Positions 1 through 6,370 of a stretch of DNA of 12,581 nucleotides are shown one piece after another. The DNA lies in the NCBI GenBank assembly GCA_012031475.1, contig JAAUTJ010000072.1:1-12581 (forward strand). Direction: 5' to 3'. This DNA is from Leptolyngbyaceae cyanobacterium SM1_3_5 (GTDB lineage: Bacteria; Cyanobacteriota; Cyanobacteriia; Elainellales; Elainellaceae). Each line of letters begins with the position of its first letter. Within the stretch, counting starts at the first letter, position 1. The notes below the pieces were generated by a model. That model was not told the DNA's origin. It was given only the letters and a program-made list of their open reading frames with translations, and searched no databases. A program made the translations under genes and the position numbers.

Positions 1-891
1 CCGGCCTGGAATTTCATTGGCGACACGGTGCGCTTTTGGATTGGTGAATATCACATTGATGGCATTCGTTACGATGCGGCTCGGCAAATTGCCAACTATG
101 ATTTCATGCACTGGATTGTGAATGAGGCTAAAGATGCCGCTAGCATGAAGCCGTTCTACAATGTGGCCGAACATATTCCAGAAACGACCAGCATTACAAA
201 CGTAGATGGGCCAATGGACGGCTGCTGGCACGACAGTTTCTATCACTGCATTTCGGAACATATTTGCGGCGATACGTTTGATTTAGAGCGGCTCAAAGAT
301 GCGATCGATGCGAAGCGGCAAGGCTTCATGGGCACAACCAACATCGTCAACTATCTCACCAATCACGACCACGATCGCGTGTTAGCTGAACTGGGCGATC
401 GCGGCATTTTGGATGAGGCGGCTTTCAAGCGAATTCGACTCGGCGCGGCAATTTTGATGACGGCGATGGGTGTGCCGCTGATCTGGATGGGTGAGGAATT
501 TGGGGAATACAAACACAAGACGATCGAGCAGTCGAAAATCGATTGGACACTGCTTGGAAATGAATTGAATCAAGGGCTGCATGACTACTACAAAGGTCTG
601 ATCAATCTGCGTAAATCCAATCATGCACTCTACACCGAAAATGTGGAATTCTTTCACGAGAATCCCGATACCAAGGTGATAGGCTACACGCGCTGGAACG
701 ATGAAGGATCGCGGGTTGTTGTGGTGGCAAACTTCTCGGATCAATATCTTGGTGGCTACACGATTCCGAACTTTCCGGCGGATGGCGTGTGGCACGAATG
801 GACGGGCAATTATGATGTCGAAGCGCAGGGCAACAGCTTGATGATTGACCTGCCGGAATATGAAGCGAAAGTGTTTGTTTGGCGGCAGTAA
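1..891 (+). CDS. GH13 alpha-amylase/branching-enzyme-like glycosyl hydrolase, 3' part
   Basis: The reading frame is open from base 1, so the gene starts upstream of the window; 296 C-terminal residues are visible. It is a glycoside hydrolase family 13 enzyme acting on alpha-glucans, probably cytosolic and linked to glycogen or malto-oligosaccharide turnover. Conserved region II is HIDGIRYDAA, with the nucleophile Asp at bases 73-75. Region III is NVAEHIPE, with the acid/base Glu at 169-171. Region IV is NYLTNHDHDR, with the stabilising Asp at 367-369. The (beta/alpha)8 barrel ends around PLIWMGEEFGEY. A beta-sandwich C domain follows and ends in EAKVFVWRQ, typical of cyanobacterial proteins annotated as alpha-amylase or 1,4-alpha-glucan branching enzyme. 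The visible part cannot separate hydrolase from branching enzyme, because the N-terminal carbohydrate-binding region is missing. Composition matches the rest of the window. Confidence 0.9.
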   Translation, partial: PAWNFIGDTVRFWIGEYHIDGIRYDAARQIANYDFMHWIVNEAKDAASMKPFYNVAEHIPETTSITNVDGPMDGCWHDSFYHCISEHICGDTFDLERLKDAIDAKRQGFMGTTNIVNYLTNHDHDRVLAELGDRGILDEAAFKRIRLGAAILMTAMGVPLIWMGEEFGEYKHKTIEQSKIDWTLLGNELNQGLHDYYKGLINLRKSNHALYTENVEFFHENPDTKVIGYTRWNDEGSRVVVVANFSDQYLGGYTIPNFPADGVWHEWTGNYDVEAQGNSLMIDLPEYEAKVFVWRQ

Positions 892-896
892 TTATG

Positions 897-934
897 AAAA
901 AGCGATCGATCTCCAACCCGATCGATCGCTTTTT
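897..934. terminator. Bidirectional hairpin terminator built on HIP1-like sequence
   Basis: A perfect 14-bp inverted repeat (897-910 and 921-934) flanks a 10-base loop. The stem begins with five A and ends with five T, so it gives a U-tract on either strand. It lies 5 bases after the stop of the GH13 gene and 10 bases from the stop of the convergent small hypothetical gene, which is where a shared terminator belongs. The stem core GCGATCGAT is a HIP1 derivative. Confidence 0.85.
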
Positions 935-944
935 GAAAGGCGAT

Positions 945-1244
945 TTAAGCTACCGAGAGCGCGTCATGGCCGTAACTCGTTCGGCATTTGGTGAACACAT
1001 CTTCACCGCGCAAATTGCCGATCGAAGGCTTCACTTCAATCTTCACAACATTATCGATGTTCACAAAAATCGTTTGCTCGGCCAAATTCAAAATCCACCA
1101 GTCTTTTTTGAGGATGTGACGCACTTCGAGTTGCAATGTGCCGTCTGTGCCATCGCTTTCGATCGGGGCGTTTAGATTGAACGATTCGCTTTGACCGTTC
1201 ATGTAGTGAAACGTGATCTGCGTGGGGATGCCTGATTGATACAT
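945..1244 (-). CDS. Small conserved hypothetical protein (99 aa)
   Basis: I recognise this only as a conserved cyanobacterial hypothetical protein and can give no function. It is 99 residues, predicted soluble, with no signal peptide or membrane segment. It looks beta-rich: an N-terminal strand pair (IPTQITFHY), an acidic turn (ESDGTDGT), then LEVRHILKKDWWILNL and QTIFVNIDNVVKIEVKP, which read as alternating strands. The C-terminal tail after residue 77 appears disordered. The start is supported by AGGAG five bases upstream of the ATG on the minus strand. It lies 62 bases downstream of aspA on the same strand and could share its message. It ends against the hairpin shared with the convergent GH13 gene. 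Confidence 0.75.
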   Translation of the reverse strand: MYQSGIPTQITFHYMNGQSESFNLNAPIESDGTDGTLQLEVRHILKKDWWILNLAEQTIFVNIDNVVKIEVKPSIGNLRGEDVFTKCRTSYGHDALSVA

Positions 1245-1306
1245 AAAAGCTCCTGTGAAGTGAAAAGTACTCCTAATCTACCCGGAAATACTGACTTGCC
1301 AACGAA

Positions 1307-2716
1307 TTAGCGATCGCGCATTTCACTCATCGTTTCCAGGTCAAGCACGATCGCCAAATCTGCTTCACTCATCAATTCTTTTTCCAGCACAATTTGCCGC
1401 AAAGATTTTCCGGTTTCCAGTGATTCTTTGGCAACGGCGGCAGCGTTGAGATAGCCGATATGCGGATTCAGCGCGGTGACAAGCGCGAGCGAACCTTCCG
1501 CATAATCACGGCAGCGATCGACCTTCACCGTAATATCGCGCAGACAGCGATCGTCCAGCGTGGCGATCGTGTTGCCCAAAATTTCGATGCTGTGAATCAG
1601 ATCGTAGGCAATCAGCGGCATCATCACGTTCAGTTCAAGCTGTCCGGCTTGGGCAGCAAAGGCGATCGCCGTGTCGTAGCCGATCACCTGAAAGCAGACC
1701 ATCGAGGTCATTTCAGCGATCACGGGGTTGTATTTTCCGGGCATGATTGACGATCCGGGCTGCACGGGCGGAAGCTGAATTTCCTTGAATCCGGTTTTGG
1801 GGCCGGAATCGAGCAGGCGCAAATCATGTGAAATCTTCACCAAATCCTGCGCCAAATTCCGCAAAGACCCGGACACCTGCACAAACGGAGCCATGCTTTG
1901 CATTGCGGCCATCAGGTGCGGTGCAGGTTGGAGCGGTTCGCCAATCAGGTCAGATAAAATGGCAGCGACGCGATCGCAATAGTCGGGGTGCGTGTTCATT
2001 CCCGTTCCGGCTGCGCTGCCGCCCAGTCCCAAGCGGGTCAAATCTTGCGCGGCAAACTGGATGCGATCGAGATGATCGCGCAAAATCTGCGCCCAAGCTC
2101 GAAAGGTTTCGCCCATGCGGACGGGGACAGCATCTTGCAAATGCGTCCTGCCCGATCGCACCACGTCTCGAAATTCTGTGCCTTTGGCTTCAAGCAGATC
2201 GATCGCGCTGTTCAGCGGCGGGTAGAGCGAATGCGCCAAGGCGAGCAGTCCGCCAATCCGAATCGCGGTCGGAATCACGTCGTTGGTGGATTGGCCGTAG
2301 TTGACGTGATCGTTGGGATTGACGCGGGCGTAGTTGCCTTTGGTGTCGCCCATCAGTTCCAGAGCGCGATTTGCCAGCACTTCGTTCACGTTCATGTGGT
2401 GCGACGTTCCGGCTCCGGCCTGATAGACATCCACGACGAACTGATCGCGCAGTTTGCCCTGCAAAATTTCGTCAGCCGCCTGTACGATCGCCTGACCAAT
2501 TTCAGTCGGAATGCAGCCCAATTCGCCATTGGCGATCGCCGTCGCTTTCTTAATCAAAACGCAGGCATCCACAAACGTCGCCAATGGCCGAATGCCGCTG
2601 ACCGTGAAGTTTTCGATCGCTCGTAGAGTTTGAATGCCATAATAGGCATCGGCTGGAATCTGGCGTTCCCCCATCGAATCGCGTTCTGTGCGGCTGGCGC
2701 TGGTTTCACCCATCAT
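1307..2716 (-). CDS. aspA: Aspartate ammonia-lyase (aspartase)
   Basis: Class II fumarase/aspartase superfamily enzyme, a cytosolic homotetramer that converts L-aspartate to fumarate and ammonia. The N-terminus RTERDSMGERQIPADAYYGIQTLRAIENF resembles aspartases (PADAYYGxxTLRAIENF) more than fumarase C (PADxYWGAQTQRS). Other conserved blocks are GAGTSHHMNVNEVLANRALELMG, NYGQSTNDVIPTA, GRTHLQDAVPVRMGE and the superfamily signature GSSIMPGKYNP, which covers the mobile SS loop with the catalytic Ser. The signature has Tyr where Val is usual. The C-terminal part includes TALNPHIGYLNAAAVAKESLETG. The chosen ATG at 2714-2716 follows GAGGGGG at good spacing. An in-frame ATG 12 bases upstream (2728) is possible but has poorer spacing. 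About 469 aa is the normal family length. A fumarase assignment is possible but less likely. Confidence 0.88.
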   Translation of the reverse strand: MMGETSASRTERDSMGERQIPADAYYGIQTLRAIENFTVSGIRPLATFVDACVLIKKATAIANGELGCIPTEIGQAIVQAADEILQGKLRDQFVVDVYQAGAGTSHHMNVNEVLANRALELMGDTKGNYARVNPNDHVNYGQSTNDVIPTAIRIGGLLALAHSLYPPLNSAIDLLEAKGTEFRDVVRSGRTHLQDAVPVRMGETFRAWAQILRDHLDRIQFAAQDLTRLGLGGSAAGTGMNTHPDYCDRVAAILSDLIGEPLQPAPHLMAAMQSMAPFVQVSGSLRNLAQDLVKISHDLRLLDSGPKTGFKEIQLPPVQPGSSIMPGKYNPVIAEMTSMVCFQVIGYDTAIAFAAQAGQLELNVMMPLIAYDLIHSIEILGNTIATLDDRCLRDITVKVDRCRDYAEGSLALVTALNPHIGYLNAAAVAKESLETGKSLRQIVLEKELMSEADLAIVLDLETMSEMRDR

Positions 2717-2838
2717 GTTCCCCCTCATTTCCCTTTGCCACCTTATCTTACGGACGAACCGATCGATTCGGCCTACACTGTGTCTTAAGCTGCACTGTTT
2801 TCTAACCGGAAAGAAATTCGATCGATTGTGAACAGCCG

Positions 2839-2926
2839 CCCCTCATCCCCTAACCCCCACCCCAGGGAGAAGGGGAACCGAACCTTCAAAGTCCCTCTCC
2901 CCAGGGAGAGGGATTTAGGGTGAGGG
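2839..2926. repeat. Dispersed-type GC-rich inverted repeat (MITE/REP-like)
   Basis: An imperfect inverted repeat of about 38-base arms: the CCCCTCATCCCCTAACCCCC side pairs with the GATTTAGGGTGAGGG side. The right half also folds alone as a perfect 8-bp stem (2893-2900 with 2905-2912) around a CCAG loop. From memory this CCCTCACCCTAAATCCCTCTCCC family is one of the most frequent dispersed palindromic elements in filamentous cyanobacterial genomes. No flanking target duplication is obvious. It sits between the divergent aspA and TPR genes. A GTG inside its right end opens the TPR reading frame early, which is probably coincidental. Confidence 0.75.
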
Positions 2927-3006
2927 TCAGTTTGTTGGGTAGGCGATCGACTGACGGTAACGAGCGCCTTAAATCTCTTCGACCAACTTTTATTTTGGAC
3001 TCAGCC

Positions 3007-3831
3007 ATGAGCCAGCAAAACGCTCAAACCTGGTTTCAACAAGGAAATGCGCTGCACGGAGCCGGACGCTTTCAGGGTGCGGTGAATCGGTTTGATAAGC
3101 TGCTGACTTTGCAGCCGGACAATTATGAAGTGTGGAGTCATCGCGGCTATTCGCTGATTGGCCTGGAAGCGTATGACGAGGCGATCGTCAGCTTTGAGCA
3201 GGCCATCCGCGCCCATCCGCGCTGTGCGATCGCGTGGCACGGCAAAGGCATTGCGCTAGCCAAACAAAGCCGCTATGAAGAGGCACTGTCAAGCTTTGCC
3301 AAAGCGGTCAAATACGACTCTGCCGACTACAAAGCCTGGTACAACCAGGGCAGCGCTCAAGCAGCGCTCTATCGCTACAAAGAGGCCGTTGCCAGCTTCG
3401 ATCGCACAGTGGAACTCAAGCCGGATAACTACCGCGCCTGGTACAATCGCGCCCTTGCTCAAGCTGCCCTGCGGCGCTATGAAGACGCGCTCACCAGCCT
3501 CGATACGGCAGTGGCAATCAAGCCAAGCTGTGATTATGCCTGGAACTATCGCGGCATTGTGCTGAGCAAGCTCGATCGATTGGCAGAATCGATCGCCAGT
3601 TTCGATCGTGCCCTGCGCCACCGCGAAGACAATCCTGGCGCTTGGTATGGCAAAGCTTGCGCCTATGCGGTGCATGGCGATGGGGACAATGCAATAAAAA
3701 ATCTGCATCAGGCGATCGTTCTGAGTCCAAACCTCTACCGCGTCATGGCGCAAACCGACGAGAGCTTTGACGAAATTCGCCACAGCGACCAGTTTCGATT
3801 CCTGCTGCAAGGTCGGCAAGGCGTGTTCTGA
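3007..3831 (+). CDS. TPR repeat protein (seven tandem TPRs)
   Basis: 274 residues from the ATG at 3007, made almost entirely of tetratricopeptide repeats with exact 34-residue spacing. Repeats begin near residues 6, 40, 74, 108, 142, 176 and 210; the conserved W sits at 9, 43 and so on, as in TWFQQGNAL, EVWSHRGYS, AIAWHGKGI, KAWYNQGSA, RAWYNRALA, YAWNYRGIV and GAWYGKACA. Loops carry the usual P at position 32 (LQPDN, LKPDN, IKPSC). The C-terminal cap FDEIRHSDQFRFLLQG is typical of cyanobacterial TPR proteins. There is no signal peptide or membrane segment, so it is probably a cytosolic protein-binding scaffold; its partner is unknown. The frame is open back to a GTG at 2920 inside the inverted repeat, but the residues before Met3007 do not look like TPR. 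It lies 47 bases upstream of the cupin gene on the same strand. Confidence 0.85.
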   Translation: MSQQNAQTWFQQGNALHGAGRFQGAVNRFDKLLTLQPDNYEVWSHRGYSLIGLEAYDEAIVSFEQAIRAHPRCAIAWHGKGIALAKQSRYEEALSSFAKAVKYDSADYKAWYNQGSAQAALYRYKEAVASFDRTVELKPDNYRAWYNRALAQAALRRYEDALTSLDTAVAIKPSCDYAWNYRGIVLSKLDRLAESIASFDRALRHREDNPGAWYGKACAYAVHGDGDNAIKNLHQAIVLSPNLYRVMAQTDESFDEIRHSDQFRFLLQGRQGVF

Positions 3832-3878
3832 AGCCTTGCTAAAATCGACTTTTTAAGGAATGCATTTTGGAGGGGGCT

Positions 3879-4804
3879 GTGTCGTTTGATCTCAAGTCGT
3901 TTGATCTCAAATTGAATCCGGCTGGCGTTGCCAGGATCGATCGCGTTCCAGCGAGTTCACTGACGGCTGATCATTTTTTGAAGCATACCAGCGTCCGGGA
4001 ATTCCGGTCATCATCACCGGACTGCTCGATGAACCTGCCTGGGATCTCAATTTTTTAACCGCTCAGCTTGGCGATCAAAGTTTCTCGGTGCGCTGCTATG
4101 GGCGCGATCGCTACCGCCAGGACAAACGCACCTGGACGGACATCGGCAGCGGCACAAAACCGCGCCAGATGACCTTTACTGAATATGCGGCAGCGTTGCG
4201 GAGCGGCGAAGCGGCAGACCAAGATTTGTATCTGGCAAAATGCCCGCTGAAGACGACCGTCTTGGGCGATCGCACCAGCTTTCGCGCCCTGCGCGATCGC
4301 CTCGGTCTCCGCTTTGCCGCCTCAAATCTCAATTTGTGGGTTGGTCCCAGCGGTCATGTCGAAGCCCTGCACTACGATCCCAGTGATGGAACGCTGATGC
4401 AGCTTTTTGGCGAAAAGAAGCTGCTGCTGTTTCCGCCCAACCAAACCGCGAATCTGTATCCGTTTTCGATCGCCGTCCACCTGAAACATGGAATGCGGTT
4501 GCGATCGTGGTTCAGCCAGACCTATCCCGAACAGCCGGATTTTGCAGCGTTCCCCAACCTAAAAATCGCCCTACCTCAAGCTCAGGAAGTGATTCTTAAG
4601 GCGGGCGAACTGATTTTTCTTCCGGTCGGCTGGTGGCACGAAGTTACCTCGCTGGGGGACGGCATGACCTGCTCAGTCAATCAGTTTTGGCACGTGTATC
4701 CCTGGAGTCGGGCACTGCGATCGCGCAACAAGTGGCGGGCGCATTTCGGCGGACTGCTGGCCGTGCCGCAGCAAATCAAATCAAAGCTGAAGGCTGAAGA
4801 CTGA
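3879..4804 (+). CDS. Cupin-like/JmjC-type Fe(II) dioxygenase, frameshifted
   Basis: Predicted Cupin_8/JmjC-fold Fe(II)/2-oxoglutarate oxygenase; the substrate is unknown (relatives hydroxylate proteins or small molecules). The GTG at 3879 follows GGAGGGGG at good spacing. The frame reads to LTADHF, then shifts at a run of six T (3974-3979). Adding one T continues as EAYQRPGIPVIITGLLDEP, a standard cupin-8 N-terminal strand, and runs to 4804 for about 308 aa. The metal triad is intact in the second part: H-x-D in LHYDPSDG (bases 4370-4378; His165 and Asp167 after correction) and the distal His in VGWWHEV (4637-4639; His254). LFGEKKLLLFPP is the usual strand after the first motif. As written, the second part could start only at a GTG (4088), losing the N-terminal strands. 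It follows the TPR gene by 47 bases and may be co-transcribed with it. Confidence 0.78.
3881..3910 (+). repeat. Perfect 15-bp tandem duplication inside the cupin gene
   Basis: GTCGTTTGATCTCAA occurs twice back to back (3881-3895 and 3896-3910). It is in frame and encodes a doubled SFDLK at the extreme N-terminus, so it does not disturb the protein. It reads as a recent small duplication. Confidence 0.9.
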
Positions 4805-4813
4805 GGAGCCGGA

Positions 4814-4853
4814 AACGGTAGAGGCAAAAATCATTTTCCCTGCCTCCACCGTT
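4814..4853. terminator. Hairpin between convergent cupin and gmk genes
   Basis: AACGGTAGAGGCA (4814-4826) pairs with TGCCTCCACCGTT (4841-4853), 12 of 13 positions, around a 14-base loop. It starts 9 bases after the cupin stop and lies beyond the gmk stop on the other strand. There is no clean U-tract on the plus strand, so termination is inferred from position and stem. A second small dyad, AGCTTG-ATT-CAAGCT, follows at 4858-4872. Confidence 0.5.
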
Positions 4854-4870
4854 CTTAAGCTTGATTCAAG

Positions 4871-5441
4871 CTAGACCAAACAGCGGCCGCGGCGATCGGC
4901 GGCTTCCGACCTGCTGGAAGGGCGATTTCCTAGATCGTCATTGACAATGCAGATGTCGAACTCGGTGGCGGCTTCGATTTCGATTTGGGCGCGGCGGAGG
5001 CGGCGGGCGATCGCATCGTCAGAATCTTGGCCGCGATCGCGCAGGCGATTTTCCAGTTCCGTTAGCGAGGGCGGCAACAGGAAAATTCGCAGCGCTTCAG
5101 GAAAGGTTTCGCGGACTTGACGAGCGCCTTCTAGCTCAATTTCCAGCAGCACCCATTTTCCAGCTTTGATCTGCTGCTCGACCGGGCGGCGCGGCGTTCC
5201 GTAGAAATTCCCGGCAAATTCTGCCCACTCCAACAGTTCGCCATTGGCGACCATTTTCGCAGAACTGCTCGCGGGATGTGAAATAGTAGTGTTTGCCTTC
5301 GATTTCGCCGGGGCGGGGAGCGCGAGTCGTCACGGACACGGAAAAACTCAGATTGGGCTGTCGCTGAAGGAGCGATCGCACCAGTGTTCCTTTACCAACT
5401 CCGCTGGGACCTGTTAAAACAATTAATCTACCCGTACTCAT
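4871..5441 (-). CDS. gmk: Guanylate kinase, frameshifted
   Basis: Gmk phosphorylates GMP to GDP with ATP in the cytosol. The N-terminus MSTGRLIVLTGPSGVGKGTL holds the P-loop. It is followed by SVSVTTRAPRPGEIEGKHYYF, the GMP-binding region. The frame breaks after SREQFCE at four T on the plus strand (5254-5257). Removing one base continues as MVANGELLEWAEFAGNFYGTPRRPVEQQI, which matches the family. The rest carries EIELEGARQVRETFP, the lid RLRDRGQDSDDAIARRL and EFDICIVNDDL. The last 20 residues, after NDDL, do not look like Gmk; three doublets there suggest further indels, and an alternative frame would stop at 4855. An AGGAG lies just upstream of the ATG. The gene follows remA by 78 bases, the same gene pair as in Bacillus (remA-gmk). 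Because the enzyme is expected to be essential, sequence error is more likely than real inactivation. Confidence 0.85.
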
Positions 5442-5519
5442 GATCTCCTGCTTTGGGATGATGCGATCGTGCAGTGCTAAGAACTCCCATTCTACTCGTT
5501 ACCATCGCTACCGATTCAC

Positions 5520-5783
5520 TCAATCGTCACTAGCGCTATCTTTGCTGACCACAAAGCGATTGGCAACGGTTTCCGGCTGAATTGCGGAGAGAATAATGTG
5601 CCCAAAGTCGGTAATAATCACCGCCCGCGTCCGCCGTCCATACGTGGCATCCACAAGCTGACCGCGATCGCGAGCGTCGGTGATAATTCGCTTGATCGGA
5701 GCCGATTCGGGGCTGACGATCGCAATCACACGATTGGCCGAAACGATGTTGCCAAACCCGATGTTGATCAGCTTAATGTCCAT
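5520..5783 (-). CDS. remA: RemA-family (DUF370) regulator, canonical copy
   Basis: 87 residues starting MDIKLINIGFGNIVSANRV, then SPESAPIKRIITDARDRG, LVDATYGRRTRAVIITD and ILSAIQPETVANRF. This is near-identical in pattern to Bacillus RemA, a small DNA-binding protein that forms rings and activates extracellular-matrix genes. The arginines at positions 18, 50 and 51, needed for DNA binding in Bacillus as I recall, are all present. The cyanobacterial function is not established; a DNA-binding regulator is the natural inference. The ATG has only a weak upstream ribosome site. The same frame is open upstream without a stop and runs into the C-terminal end of a second RemA domain, so this copy could be the second half of a longer protein. 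gmk follows 78 bases downstream. Confidence 0.85.
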   Translation of the reverse strand: MDIKLINIGFGNIVSANRVIAIVSPESAPIKRIITDARDRGQLVDATYGRRTRAVIITDFGHIILSAIQPETVANRFVVSKDSASDD

Positions 5784-6144
5784 AGAATCTAAATCCACTG
5801 CGGATAGTTGAGACAAGCGAGGACTTTCAAACACAAATCGCTGGGCAACAGTTTCGGGCTGAATGGCAGAAAGGACGATTTCGGCTTCGGTCGTCGTCGC
5901 AAAATTCGGATTGAGCGTCAAATTTGCTGGGGGGGCAGGCGAGCAAGTCGATCGACGAGTGCCTTGCGTCGTGACGATCGCCGCTCGAATTGGGCGACCC
6001 TCAGTCGTGTCATCAAGCCGCTGGCGCGAATCGGGCTTCTTGAATCAGCCGACGAATTGGCGCGGAGTCGGGGCTAACAACGGCGACCACTTCGCTGGCG
6101 AGGACGGTGTTGCCAAACCCAATGTTGATAAGCTGAAACTGCAT
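5784..6144 (-). CDS. Diverged second RemA/DUF370 domain, frameshifted, joined to canonical copy
   Basis: From the ATG at 6144 the minus strand reads MQFQLINIGFGNTVLASEVV, then SPDSAPIRRLIQEA, clearly a RemA domain. The frame then breaks at three C (plus-strand GGG, 6033-6035). Dropping one base gives DSRQRLDDTTEGRPIRAAIVTT, which lines up residue for residue with the canonical copy. About 29 extra residues rich in Pro, Thr and Asn follow (starting QGTRRSTCSPAPP), then the expected final strand IVLSAIQPETVAQRF and a linker, FESPRLSQLSAVDLDS, leading straight into the Met of the canonical copy. Position 18 is Glu rather than Arg and position 51 is Pro rather than Arg, so DNA contact is probably altered. 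With the base corrected, both domains form one frame of about 207 aa. It may be a tandem RemA or a decaying paralogue. Confidence 0.7.
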
Positions 6145-6370
6145 ACTCCATTGGCATCAGGCGGCTTGACAGAGCTTGCAAAAGGTTAGTTTTAATGGTA
6201 TCCGCAAAAATTTTGCCTAACAAGGCGAAAACCCGGCTAAACCAAGATCATCCGCAAGTTTCCGCTGTTTTTCTACCTTTGGTATAAATTTTCGCCAAGT
6301 CTCTGCCGTTGGGAGCGAAGTATGCTGGGAAGGGGTTAGGGCGATCGAACTTGCGTGACGGAAGAGAATT
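6145..6370. promoter_or_regulatory. Divergent promoter region between the remA locus and the rqcH-like gene
   Basis: 226 bases without a gene, upstream of both divergent units, so promoters for both should lie here. A TATAAA at 6283-6288 is a candidate -10 for the plus-strand gene, but I see no good -35. GCAAAA-A-TTTTGC (6205-6217) is a perfect dyad, immediately followed by an 8-bp hairpin with one wobble pair (arms TTTTGCCT and AGGCGAAAA, 6212-6232). Either could be an operator or leader hairpin. No regulator family can be named from the sequence. Confidence 0.4.

Noticed and set aside
1988..2626. Long plus-strand open frame (212 codons) opposite aspA
   Set aside because: It lies wholly antisense to a clearly recognised enzyme, has no family motif and low-complexity basic composition; GC-rich codon structure produces it.
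2839..2926. CRISPR-like or IS terminal repeat interpretation of the inverted repeat
   Set aside because: It is a single inverted unit, with no regularly spaced direct repeats, no transposase and no visible target duplication.
2920..3006. Upstream GTG start for the TPR protein
   Set aside because: The extra 29 residues are encoded by the inverted repeat and spacer and do not resemble TPR or a signal peptide; the ATG at 3007 gives an exact repeat register.
3289..3819. Minus-strand open frame opposite the TPR gene
   Set aside because: It arises from the 34-residue repeat periodicity of the TPR gene and has no recognisable domain.
5863..6189. Plus-strand open frame across the RemA locus
   Set aside because: It is the complement of the RemA domains, which match the family strongly on the minus strand.
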